This document shows positions 33,490-41,769 of a DNA stretch of 64,000 nucleotides, piece after piece. Where the stretch lies: NCBI GenBank assembly GCA_964463135.1, contig CAYXBA010000017.1, positions 14,876-78,875 on the forward strand. Direction: 5' to 3'. The notes under the pieces are model-generated. The model did not search any database. It had not been told where the DNA came from and saw only the letters and a list, made by a program, of their open reading frames with translations. The position numbers and the translations under genes are program-made. The stretch's first letter is position 1; every line of letters starts with the position of its first letter. Origin of the DNA: UBA6898 sp964463135 (GTDB lineage: Bacteria > Nitrospirota > Thermodesulfovibrionia > Thermodesulfovibrionales > UBA6898).

Positions 33490-33979
33490 ATGAAGGGCAT
33501 TATACTTGCCGGTGGCCGTGGTACCAGGCTATCCCCTCTTACCAAAGTAACGAACAAACACCTGCTGCCTGTGGGACAGGAGCCCATGATCTTCCATTTT
33601 GTTCGCCAAATGGTTTGCGACGGGGTTACAAACATTCTGATTGTGACAAGCACCGAGCATATGGGTGACGTGGTTCGTCTGTTAGGCAGTGGGCAGGACT
33701 TTAATTGCGCCTTCACCTATCGCGTTCAGTGAAAGCAGGCGGTAGTGGGAGCCTATTGCTTTGACCAACAGGTATGGGATATTATTCAAGGACTTGAGCC
33801 TTCGCCCCGTGGGGAGCATGAAATTACCGCTGTGAATAATGAATATATTCGGCGCAAGGCCCTCAAATACGATATTGTGGAGGGGGGATTGGACAGATGC
33901 AGGCACATTCGAGAGCTTGGCAGAGGCCAATGCCATGATGCTTGCCTGCAACAACCGCATCATAGGAACCCAACCATGA
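33490..33979 (+). pseudogene. Glucose-1-phosphate thymidylyltransferase (rmlA-like), degenerate
   Basis: The start MKGIILAGGRGTRLSPLTKVTNKHLLPVG is the nucleotidyltransferase signature. After LLGSGQDFNCAFTYRVQ an in-frame TGA (33730-33732) marks the junction of an internal deletion of roughly 95 codons. The frame then resumes at AVVGAYCFDQQVWDIIQGLEPSPRGEHEIT. A one-base insertion near 33889 shifts the final part, where WTDAGTFESLAEANAMM reappears in another frame. The gene cannot make active enzyme. dTDP-glucose for the fdt genes must come from another locus. Confidence 0.88.
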
Positions 33980-34009
33980 GAGCCATCCTTGTCATAGAAG
34001 GAGATATCC

Positions 34010-34474
34010 TTGACAATCCATCGACTTGCTGACGTGCAATCAAAACAGATCGGTCAAGGTACTAGCATCTGGCAATATGTCGTGGTTTTGCCGGGCGCTG
34101 TTATCGGTGACAATTGCAATATTTGCTCACACTGTTTTATTGAGAATGATGTTGTTATTGGCAATCAGGTGACAATTAAGAACGGCGTGCAATTATGGGA
34201 TGGCCTTCGCGTCGAGGATGATGTTTTTATCGGTCCGAATACGACGTTCACCAATGATCCCTTTCCCAGAAGCAAACAGCCATTTACTATACGCAGCATA
34301 TGGATTAAGCGCGGCGCATCGATAGGGGCAAATGCAACTATTCTTCCCGGTGTAACAATAGGTGAAAATGCCATGGTAGGAGCTGGATCTGTTGTTATCA
34401 AAGATGTGCCACCAAATACATTGATAGTTGGTAACCCTGCCAGGGTTATCAAACATCTGGGTGATAAACAATGA
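34010..34474 (+). CDS. FdtC/QdtC-like sugar N-acetyltransferase (left-handed beta helix)
   Basis: The 154-residue protein starts at TTG 34010 after AGAAGGAG. Hexapeptide repeats are evident (VVLPGAVIGDNCNICSHCFIE, VVIGNQVTI, VFIGPNTTFTND, ASIGANATILPGVTIGENAMVGAGSVV). This matches acetyltransferases acting on dTDP-3-amino-3,6-dideoxyhexoses. Its neighbours FdtA- and FdtB-like supply the amino sugar, and the three genes overlap by four bases each. Whether the product is Fuc3NAc or Qui3NAc depends on the isomerase specificity. Confidence 0.85.
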   Translation: MTIHRLADVQSKQIGQGTSIWQYVVVLPGAVIGDNCNICSHCFIENDVVIGNQVTIKNGVQLWDGLRVEDDVFIGPNTTFTNDPFPRSKQPFTIRSIWIKRGASIGANATILPGVTIGENAMVGAGSVVIKDVPPNTLIVGNPARVIKHLGDKQ

Positions 34475-34878
34475 ATATCAATAATTGCAAGATCATAGAC
34501 CTCCCAAAGATAACTGATCCTAGAGGCAATCTGACCTTTATAGAAGGAAGTAGGCATGTTCCTTTTGATATCCGACGGGTTTATTATCTGTATGATGTGC
34601 CCGGAGGTGGTGAGCGGGGTGGCCATGCCCACAAAGCTTTGCACCAGTTGATCGTCGCCATGTCAGGAAGTTTTGACGTACTACTGGATGACGGCAGAGA
34701 GAAAAAGCGGATACATCTAAACAGGTCATATTACGGGCTTTATATCTGTCCGATGATCTGGAGAGAACTTGATAATTTCTCGTCCGGGTCCGTCTGTATG
34801 GTCCTTGCTTCCAATCCGTATGATGAGTCCGATTATTTTCGCGACTATAATGATTTTCTCAAGGCATTACAAGCTTGA
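34471..34878 (+). CDS. FdtA/QdtA-like dTDP-4-oxo-6-deoxyglucose 3,4-ketoisomerase
   Basis: The 135-residue cupin protein has ITDPRGNLTFIE, RRVYYLYDVPGGGERGGHAHK and LHQLIVAMSGSFDVLLDDG, the conserved blocks of the FdtA/QdtA family, including the catalytic His pair in GGHAHK. It converts dTDP-4-keto-6-deoxyglucose to the 3-keto isomer. FdtA- and QdtA-type enzymes differ in C4 stereochemistry and cannot be told apart by eye. It shares an ATGA overlap with the acetyltransferase and a TTGA overlap with the aminotransferase. Confidence 0.88.
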   Translation: MNINNCKIIDLPKITDPRGNLTFIEGSRHVPFDIRRVYYLYDVPGGGERGGHAHKALHQLIVAMSGSFDVLLDDGREKKRIHLNRSYYGLYICPMIWRELDNFSSGSVCMVLASNPYDESDYFRDYNDFLKALQA

Positions 34879-36014
34879 CCCCTACCATACCTTTTCTTGA
34901 CCTAAAAGCCGCTTATCTGGAGTTAAGAAATCAGTTGGATGCAGCCTATCACCGTGTTATGGAATCAGGCTGGTTTATCCTTGGTCCGGAAGTTGAAGCC
35001 TTTGAACGCGAGTTTGCTACCTATTGCGACGCCAAGCATTGCATCGGAGTAGGCAATGGCCTCGATGCTCTTCATCTCATTCTCAGAGCCATGGATATAG
35101 GGCCCGGTGATGAGGTCATTGTCCCTGCGCATACATTTATTGCTACCTGGCTGGCAGTTACCTATGCTGGCGCAACTCTGGTTCCGGTCGAACCGGATGA
35201 AAGAACCTACAATATCAATCCGGCTTTGATAGAAGCCGCGATTACGGAGAAGACAAAGGCAATAATTCCCGTCCACCTCTATGGCCAGCCCGCGGACATG
35301 GACGAAATCAACCGCATCGTTGCCAAGGTCAACCAGTCACGAGCCGCGAGTCACGAGTCACGGATTGTTGTCATAGAAGATGCCGCGCAAGCCCATGGAG
35401 CCAAATACAAGGGGAAACGCGTAGGGTCACTGGGAGACGCCGCAGGGTTCAGTTTTTATCCCGGGAAGAACCTCGGGGCGATGGGCGATGGCGGCGCCAT
35501 TGTAACCAATAATGACGAATTGGCTGAACATGTTCGTGAACTCCGTAATTACGGCTCAAAGGTCAAATATCACCATCAGACAAAGGGCTTTAATACTCGC
35601 CTTGATGAGCTGCAGGCAGCGCTCCTGCGCGTGAAATTAGCGCGTCTGGACGAGTGGAACGAGCGTCGCCGTCAGGTTGCAATCTGTTATTTAGATAAAT
35701 TAAAAAATGTTGATAAGCTGACCTTTCCCTTTGTGCCGGAGTGGGCAGAATCTGTCTGGCATCTTTTTGTTGTGCGTCATCCTCGGCGAGATGAGTTACA
35801 AACACGCATGACCGAAGCCGGAATCGGCACATTGATTCATTATCCGATACCGCCTCATCTTTCTGACGCGTACCGCGATATGGGATATCAGCAGGGTAAT
35901 TTTCCTTTAACTGAGAAACTGACCGCAGAATTTCTCAGTCTGCCTATGGGACCACAGATGACTGATGTCCAGGTGGAATGTGTGGCAAGACATCTTGGCA
36001 TAATCTGCAATTGA
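34875..36014 (+). CDS. FdtB/QdtB-like DegT family sugar aminotransferase
   Basis: The 379-residue PLP enzyme begins at TTG 34875. It has IPFLDLKAAYLELR, GVGNGLDALHLIL, EVIVPAHTFIATWLA, VIEDAAQAHGAKYKGKRVGSLG and the PLP lysine in FSFYPGKNLGAMGDGGA (about K197). It aminates the 3-keto sugar made by the FdtA-like enzyme. Just before VIEDAAQ there is an extra loop, NQSRAASHESR, encoded by a 7-bp tandem repeat (35336-35363). Relatives usually have a shorter segment there. Confidence 0.88.
   Translation: MTPTIPFLDLKAAYLELRNQLDAAYHRVMESGWFILGPEVEAFEREFATYCDAKHCIGVGNGLDALHLILRAMDIGPGDEVIVPAHTFIATWLAVTYAGATLVPVEPDERTYNINPALIEAAITEKTKAIIPVHLYGQPADMDEINRIVAKVNQSRAASHESRIVVIEDAAQAHGAKYKGKRVGSLGDAAGFSFYPGKNLGAMGDGGAIVTNNDELAEHVRELRNYGSKVKYHHQTKGFNTRLDELQAALLRVKLARLDEWNERRRQVAICYLDKLKNVDKLTFPFVPEWAESVWHLFVVRHPRRDELQTRMTEAGIGTLIHYPIPPHLSDAYRDMGYQQGNFPLTEKLTAEFLSLPMGPQMTDVQVECVARHLGIICN
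35336..35363 (+). repeat. In-frame 7-bp tandem repeat inside the aminotransferase
   Basis: Four units, GTCACGA, GCCGCGA, GTCACGA and GTCACGG, lie end to end. The words belong to the TTCACGN family seen in intergenic arrays. They code for an apparent extra surface loop. Confidence 0.75.
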
Positions 36015-36026
36015 GGATATAGAAAA

Positions 36027-36704
36027 ATGTTTATTAACTTTTACCGCCTGCTCAGAAAACTTTTTAGGATACCAAATGCCACCATTAGGTTGATTAAAAG
36101 TGCTATGGCTACACGCAAACTTACAGGCAGATTCTTTCCGCTAAACGTTCGTATTCTTGATAGTGGACTTCAATGCACCATTCAGAAGGCGAAGAGTGCA
36201 AAAGTGCATTTCAGAGGAACCCTGAGCATTGGTGGCTGGCTTGGCCATGCTGATTTCGTTTATATATACGTTGGTCCCGGTGGAACCTTTGAACTGGACG
36301 GTGACTTTCACCTGGGTAGCGGAAGCCGAATACATATAGGGGAGAATGCCAAACTCTATATTGGGGGATGTCAGAACGAAAGTGCCAGTGGAATCACAGA
36401 GGATGCAATCATACTTTGTCAAAAGTCTATTAGCATGGGGAAGGATTTTTTAGGAGCATGGGGACTGTTTATTACGGACTCAGATCATCATCGATATGGT
36501 GCGAATAATCCTCCAATTGAAGTTTTCATTGGGGATCATGTATGGATGTGTCCTAACTCTTCTATACTCAAAGGTTCACGGGTCGGCAGTAATTCAGTCA
36601 TAGCTCAAGGCTCTGTTGTCCAAAAAAACAGCTTCCCTGATAAATCGCTTATAGGTGGCAATCCGGCAACACGCATAGCCGAAGCGAAGGATTGGCATAG
36701 GTAA
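36027..36704 (+). CDS. Acyltransferase with left-handed beta-helix (WbbJ/CapG-like)
   Basis: The 225-residue protein has an N-terminal amphipathic region, then irregular hexapeptide repeats (VYIYVGPGGTFELDGDFHLGSGSRIHIGENAKLYIG). The acetyltransferase end is ITDSDHHRYG, VFIGDHVWMCPNSSILKGSRVGSNSVIAQGSVV and GNPATRI. It probably O-acetylates a sugar of the repeat unit. The acceptor is unknown. It is five bases from the flippase gene. Confidence 0.75.
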   Translation: MFINFYRLLRKLFRIPNATIRLIKSAMATRKLTGRFFPLNVRILDSGLQCTIQKAKSAKVHFRGTLSIGGWLGHADFVYIYVGPGGTFELDGDFHLGSGSRIHIGENAKLYIGGCQNESASGITEDAIILCQKSISMGKDFLGAWGLFITDSDHHRYGANNPPIEVFIGDHVWMCPNSSILKGSRVGSNSVIAQGSVVQKNSFPDKSLIGGNPATRIAEAKDWHR

Positions 36705-36708
36705 AAGA

Positions 36709-38190
36709 TTGTCATCTTCTGCCTATCGCAGTGCCCTGAAATCCACCTCCCTGATCGGCGGGTCATCACTGATCAATATTCTGATCGGCATGGTAAGGAC
36801 AAAGTTTGTTGCAATTCTTCTTGGCCCGACGGGAATCGGATTGATGGGTGTCTATACGGCAATCACAGGCATGGTAAGCACTGTATCAAGCATGGGGATA
36901 GGCAGCAGCGGGGTTCGGCAGATAGCAGAGGCTCATGGCACTGGAGAACAGGACCGGATCGCACGTATGGTCAAGACCCTGCGCCGCACGGTCTGGCTGA
37001 CCGGCCTCTTCGGCATGGCGGCCACCATCCTTGGAAGCACACTCTTTTCCCGTTTTTCCTTTGGCAATTACAACCACGCACTGCCTATTGCCCTGCTCGG
37101 CATAACCATTCTGCTCGGCAACATAGCCGTCGGGCAGTCCTGCATCCTGCAGGGCACACGCCGTATCAGAGATATGGCCGTAGTCAGCATAATTGGCGCA
37201 TTAAATGGAACTGCGATAAGCATACCCTGCTTCTATTTCTGGGGACTGCACGGCATCGTGCCCAGCCTGATCCTGACCTCAATGGCCGCGCTTGCCACCT
37301 CCTGGTGGTTCGCGAGACGGATTGCCATCAAACCGATCACAATGCCGTGGAGAGAAAGCCGGGCAGAAGCTGCCCAACTGCTGCATTTCGGCATACCGCT
37401 GATGTTATCCGGACTGATGACCACGCTCAGCGCGTATATTATTCGTATCATCTTGATCCGACAGATTGGCCTGGACGGTGTAGGCATCTGGCAGGCGGCA
37501 TTTAGTCTCTCCGGGGTACTGGTTAATTTTGTGTTGGCTGCCATGGGCACTGACTATTATCCCCGGCTGACAGCCGTTGCCGGCGACAATTACCGCGTCA
37601 ATGAAGAGGTAAATGCACAGACCGAGATCGCCCTGCTTCTTGCCGTACCAGGGCTGGCTGCAATGATAATTTTTGCTCCGCTGGCAATTGCGATCTTTTA
37701 CTCCGGCAAATTCGATGCTGCAGTGGATATCCTCCGTTGGTCAGTGTATGGCATATTTGGCAGGGTCATATCATGGCCGCTCGGCTTTGTGCTTTTGGCC
37801 AAGGGAATGGGGAAGACCTTTTTCTGCACCGAAACCTTAAGCAATCTGTTCTATGTTTTTGCGATTTGGTTCTGCACGCACCTCTGGGGTCTTCCAGGGA
37901 CTGGCATCGCCTTTTTACTCTTGTACGTAATAGTAACCATTATGGTTTATGCTGTTGTGTTTAAAATCAGCGGCACAATATGGAATCGCACCAATGCAGT
38001 CCACATTGTCATCTTTGGCACCCTGCTTGCCCTCGTAGGCCTTATCAGCGCCTTTCTTGTCAATCCGTGGCATCAATTTCCGTCCAATCTTTTACTCCTT
38101 GCTGCGGTAAGCTTCTACTGCCTTCGCCGTCTTTCACAAAAATCCGGCATTAGCTTGCGTGAGCTACTTGCCAGAATCGGTATAAAATAA
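36709..38190 (+). CDS. wzx: Wzx-like O-antigen/EPS flippase
   Basis: The 493-residue protein starts at TTG 36709 and has 12-14 hydrophobic helices. Opening features LIGGSSLINILIGMVRTKFVAILLGPTGIGLMG match the polysaccharide transporter family. It flips undecaprenyl-linked repeat units across the inner membrane. Its GC-rich, codon-regular sequence contrasts with the AT-rich glycosyltransferases that follow. This suggests the flippase is native or from a different donor. Confidence 0.85.
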   Translation: MSSSAYRSALKSTSLIGGSSLINILIGMVRTKFVAILLGPTGIGLMGVYTAITGMVSTVSSMGIGSSGVRQIAEAHGTGEQDRIARMVKTLRRTVWLTGLFGMAATILGSTLFSRFSFGNYNHALPIALLGITILLGNIAVGQSCILQGTRRIRDMAVVSIIGALNGTAISIPCFYFWGLHGIVPSLILTSMAALATSWWFARRIAIKPITMPWRESRAEAAQLLHFGIPLMLSGLMTTLSAYIIRIILIRQIGLDGVGIWQAAFSLSGVLVNFVLAAMGTDYYPRLTAVAGDNYRVNEEVNAQTEIALLLAVPGLAAMIIFAPLAIAIFYSGKFDAAVDILRWSVYGIFGRVISWPLGFVLLAKGMGKTFFCTETLSNLFYVFAIWFCTHLWGLPGTGIAFLLLYVIVTIMVYAVVFKISGTIWNRTNAVHIVIFGTLLALVGLISAFLVNPWHQFPSNLLLLAAVSFYCLRRLSQKSGISLRELLARIGIK

Positions 38191-38192
38191 GT

Positions 38193-39257
38193 GTGAGCGA
38201 GCTGCCTAAATCCGAGGTTACAGCATATGGCGAACGACCACTTATCACCTTTGCCCTTTTCGCTTATAATCAGGAGCAGTTTATCCGAGAAGCGATAGAA
38301 GGTGCTTTTGCTCAGACTTATTCTCCTCTTGAGATTATTCTCTCGGATGATTGTTCAACTGACCGCACTTTTGAGATCATGCAAGAGATGGCGCAGAATT
38401 ATATTGGTTCTCATAAAATAATCCTGAATAGAAACGAAACAAATCTTCATATTGGTGGTCATATAAACAGGGTGATGAAACTGATGCAGGGGGACTTGAT
38501 TGTTGTAGCGGCCGGAGATGATATATCAGAGCCAAAAAGAACAGAGGTAATTGCTAAATACTATCTTTCACATGGCAGCATTACATGCTCTATCTATTCA
38601 GATGCATATTATATAGATGAGAACGGTAGTTACAAGGGATATTATTCTGTTGCACGTTCTAAGGAATATTTTAATCCTATTCCTTACTCTAAAGGCAATT
38701 TTCATGGAGTTTTAGGAGCCTCGCATGCATGGCATAAATGTCTTTTCGAAACATTTGGACCGTTACCTCCGAATATTACTTACGAGGACGACACAATTCC
38801 TTTTAGGGCTTCTTTGTTAGGTGAGGTAATCCATATTCCTCAAGCTTTAGTTAGATATCGACGCCACAACAGTAGCGTAATGAATCAAGCCAATAATGCA
38901 ATTGAAAAGCGCTTACTTCATCTAAATAGATTTTTATTGGTTTACGATAGTAATCTAAGAGATCTTATGCATTACTGTTTCTTCATAAATCACGATTTTC
39001 TTGCAAAAGAGGCTTGTTTCAAAGAAATAATTAGGCAAAGAAATATATCGCAATGCTTAATAAGCATAATTAACGGACCATCTAAAAAGAGATTATTGAG
39101 TATCCTAACCCTAATGTCATATGGCTCACTTATATCAAATCGAAACTCTGTATATCTTTATCTTTATAATTATTGGGTCCTATTGTTTGGCTCCAGAGGC
39201 AGGAAGGCTAAAGTGCATAAATTAATAATGTCAATCAAGAATAGGCTTTTGAGTTAA
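38193..39257 (+). CDS. Glycosyltransferase family 2
   Basis: The 354-residue enzyme starts at GTG 38193. It has the GT-A motifs ITFALFAYNQEQFIREAIEG, ILSDDCSTDRTFEIMQ and VVAAGDDI (DxD-type). It probably adds one sugar to the lipid-linked unit. It is AT-rich compared with the flippase upstream, pointing to transfer. Donor and acceptor are unknown. The 130 bases after it contain no gene. Confidence 0.82.
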   Translation: MSELPKSEVTAYGERPLITFALFAYNQEQFIREAIEGAFAQTYSPLEIILSDDCSTDRTFEIMQEMAQNYIGSHKIILNRNETNLHIGGHINRVMKLMQGDLIVVAAGDDISEPKRTEVIAKYYLSHGSITCSIYSDAYYIDENGSYKGYYSVARSKEYFNPIPYSKGNFHGVLGASHAWHKCLFETFGPLPPNITYEDDTIPFRASLLGEVIHIPQALVRYRRHNSSVMNQANNAIEKRLLHLNRFLLVYDSNLRDLMHYCFFINHDFLAKEACFKEIIRQRNISQCLISIINGPSKKRLLSILTLMSYGSLISNRNSVYLYLYNYWVLLFGSRGRKAKVHKLIMSIKNRLLS

Positions 39258-39388
39258 TTTTCTGCACGTAGGTGCGAGCAGGATTTTCAATGAGTTGGCT
39301 TTTATTACCGCTGCTGGCATGACTTGTTGCATTTCCCTGGCCCGGAGATGCTTCATCAAGAATGACGATACGAGATGGTGTAATACAT

Positions 39389-40546
39389 ATGAACATAGCA
39401 ATTATTTACGATAATAAATTGGAATATTGTCCTCCATTGGTGACGATTGCTCGCACTATAGCTTCCTTGGGGGATAATGTGGTTATCATCTGCAACAAAG
39501 CTAACAACAGACTAAAACAATTGTTAGCCTCTGAAGGCATTGCAGTTGTAGAATTGGGCTTAAGTTCGCCAACGATGGCCGGTAAATGGTATAGCGATTT
39601 AAGAGGGTTCCGGCGTTATTTTTCTAAAATTGAGTTGTATATTTATAAGAAACATAAACATCGTTTACTTGAAAATATACTCAATCAAAGAGCTGCTGAT
39701 ATTTTGTGGATTGCTTGTGATAGTCGTAATCATTTATTCGATGATCTGTATCTCCAATATTCACTTGTTCTGCAACTATTTGAACTTTATGATTATTTTC
39801 CTGCTGACAGAAACATCATAAAGCTTGCAAAACATGCTAAACGAGTTGTAGTGCCAGAGTATTGTCGCGCGCATATCTGCGCTTCAGCCTTGGGCTTAAC
39901 TGAGACACCGGAAATTCTCGTTAATAAGCCATTTTCAAAGCCTTTAAAAAGGCAACTGCATATTTCAGATATAAAGACTGCGGAATTAGTCAGTTTAGCT
40001 AAAGACAGGAAGATATTGCTCTATCAAGGGAATATAACGGCGGAGAGGTGTCCGCTACAATTAGCAGAAGCTTCTCTTGAATTAGCAGATGAATATACGT
40101 TGATTCTGATTGGGCGAACATTCGATGATCAATTGAATAAACTACGGCAGATCAATCCTAAGATTATATATATTCCCCCTTTACCCGCACCCACACACCT
40201 TGAAGTAACAAGTTATGCCCATATTGGGCTCGCTTATTATTCGTCTCATAGTCTGAATTATATCTTTTGTGCTCCAAATAAAATTTATGAATATTCCGCT
40301 TTTGGACTTCCGATTCTCGCCAGGGATATCCCGGGTTTGCGCTACAGTATTGGCATAGCTGGCGCTGGGCTGTGCGTTGCATGGGACACTGCTGATAAGA
40401 TCGTAGCCGGCATTAAGCACATTGAAGAACACTATGATGAAATGAGCTCAGCAGCTACAAGGTTTTTTGACGCAACAGACAATGATGCAATTATACGAAA
40501 CATATTAAACACGGTGAAAGATTCGGTGCGTAATAAATGCACGTAA
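39389..40546 (+). CDS. Glycosyltransferase (GT4/GT-B-like)
   Basis: The 385-residue product from ATG 39389 begins MNIAIIYDNKLEYCPPLVTIARTIASLGDNVVIIC. A C-terminal half with ILLYQGNITAERCPLQLAEA, YTLILIG and CAPNKIYEYSAFGLPILARDIPG is typical of GT-B retaining enzymes. The E-x7-like region around YEYSAFGLP replaces the usual EAMAxGxP. It is AT-rich. The sugar used is unknown. Confidence 0.78.
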   Translation: MNIAIIYDNKLEYCPPLVTIARTIASLGDNVVIICNKANNRLKQLLASEGIAVVELGLSSPTMAGKWYSDLRGFRRYFSKIELYIYKKHKHRLLENILNQRAADILWIACDSRNHLFDDLYLQYSLVLQLFELYDYFPADRNIIKLAKHAKRVVVPEYCRAHICASALGLTETPEILVNKPFSKPLKRQLHISDIKTAELVSLAKDRKILLYQGNITAERCPLQLAEASLELADEYTLILIGRTFDDQLNKLRQINPKIIYIPPLPAPTHLEVTSYAHIGLAYYSSHSLNYIFCAPNKIYEYSAFGLPILARDIPGLRYSIGIAGAGLCVAWDTADKIVAGIKHIEEHYDEMSSAATRFFDATDNDAIIRNILNTVKDSVRNKCT

Positions 40547-40598
40547 CACCGATTGCAATTTAACTTTTCGGTATGCTCTTCCCCATGAAAGCTACGTA

Positions 40599-41735
40599 AT
40601 GATCAAAGTTCTCACCATATTCGGAACGCGCCCTGAAGCGATCAAGATGGCGCCGGTTATAAACGAGCTTGAAAAGGCTCCGGATAAGTTCACCAGCGTT
40701 GTCTGCGTGACCGCCCAGCATCGCCAGATGCTCGATCAGGTCCTGGAGCTTTTTGTCATTAAACCCGATTACGATCTCGATATCATGAGGCCGGGGCAGG
40801 ATCTTTTCGATGTGACTAGCAACGTCCTAATAGGTCTCAAACCGGTCTTCGCAAAAGAGCGGCCCGATGTTGTTCTTGTCCATGGCGATACTACCACCAC
40901 TCTAGCTGCTTCCCTTGCAGCTTATTACAGTAGGATTCAGGTTGCCCATATTGAAGCTGGCCTGCGAACCGGCAATAAATATTCTCCCTTCCCTGAAGAG
41001 ATCAACCGTAAAGTGACCGGGGTGCTGGCGCATCTGCACTTTGCGCCGACTGATGCCGCTCGCCAAAATCTCCTTGCAGAAGGCGTTTCGAACGATTCCA
41101 TCTTTGTGACTGGCAATACGGTGATCGACGCTCTGCTCAATGTCACCAGCCGATTAAAGGACGACGCCGAGTTGCAAATAAGATTGAACAAACAATTTTC
41201 ATTTCTTGATCTTGAGAAAAAGCTGATTCTTGTCACCGGTCATCGGCGCGAAAATTTTGGTCAGGGGTTTGAGGATATCTGCTCGGCTCTAGCAGAGGTA
41301 GCATTAAGATGCCAAGATGTCGAGATTCTTTATCCGGTCCACCTCAACCCCAATGTTCAGGAACCGGTCAAGAGAATTCTTGGTGACAATAGTCTCAAGA
41401 ATATTCACCTTATAGAACCGGTCGATTATCTCCCCTTCATATACCTGATGAATCGCTCAACTCTTATCATCACTGATTCTGGTGGTGTACAGGAAGAAGC
41501 ACCGTCATTGGGAAAACCAGTGCTTGTCATGCGGTCTACGACTGAGCGGCCCGAGGCAGTCGAGGCCGGGACTGTTAAGCTGGTTGGAACTGACAAAAGC
41601 AGAATTATTACTGAGACGCTGACGCTCTTAAAGAATCCTGAAGCGTATGAAGCGATGAGTATGGCCCATAATCCCTATGGTGATGGGGTCGCGGCGAAGC
41701 GTATTGTTGCACGACTCAAAGATATAACTCAGTAA
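40599..41735 (+). CDS. wecB: UDP-N-acetylglucosamine 2-epimerase (non-hydrolysing)
   Basis: The 378-residue enzyme has all family blocks: TIFGTRPEAIKMAPVI, VTAQHRQMLDQVL, VLVHGDTTTTLAAS, HIEAGLRTG, ILVTGHRRENFG and ITDSGGVQEEAPSLGKPVLVMR. It interconverts UDP-GlcNAc and UDP-ManNAc. Together with the UDP-sugar 6-dehydrogenase at 61203 it could yield UDP-ManNAcA, unless that dehydrogenase acts on UDP-GlcNAc directly. Confidence 0.92.
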   Translation: MIKVLTIFGTRPEAIKMAPVINELEKAPDKFTSVVCVTAQHRQMLDQVLELFVIKPDYDLDIMRPGQDLFDVTSNVLIGLKPVFAKERPDVVLVHGDTTTTLAASLAAYYSRIQVAHIEAGLRTGNKYSPFPEEINRKVTGVLAHLHFAPTDAARQNLLAEGVSNDSIFVTGNTVIDALLNVTSRLKDDAELQIRLNKQFSFLDLEKKLILVTGHRRENFGQGFEDICSALAEVALRCQDVEILYPVHLNPNVQEPVKRILGDNSLKNIHLIEPVDYLPFIYLMNRSTLIITDSGGVQEEAPSLGKPVLVMRSTTERPEAVEAGTVKLVGTDKSRIITETLTLLKNPEAYEAMSMAHNPYGDGVAAKRIVARLKDITQ

Positions 41736-41769
41736 TTCTTCTCTATTTTTATAATTTAGGTTAACTCGT

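Noticed and set aside
33738..33745. GGCGGTAG, a possible second ops site
   Set aside because: Only the 8-base core matches, it lies inside the broken rmlA coding sequence, and about two such 8-mers are expected by chance in both strands of 64 kb.
39258..39388. Minus-strand coding remnant reading IVILDEASPGQGN
   Set aside because: Short, with no start, no conserved context and no match I can name; left as an unassigned gap.
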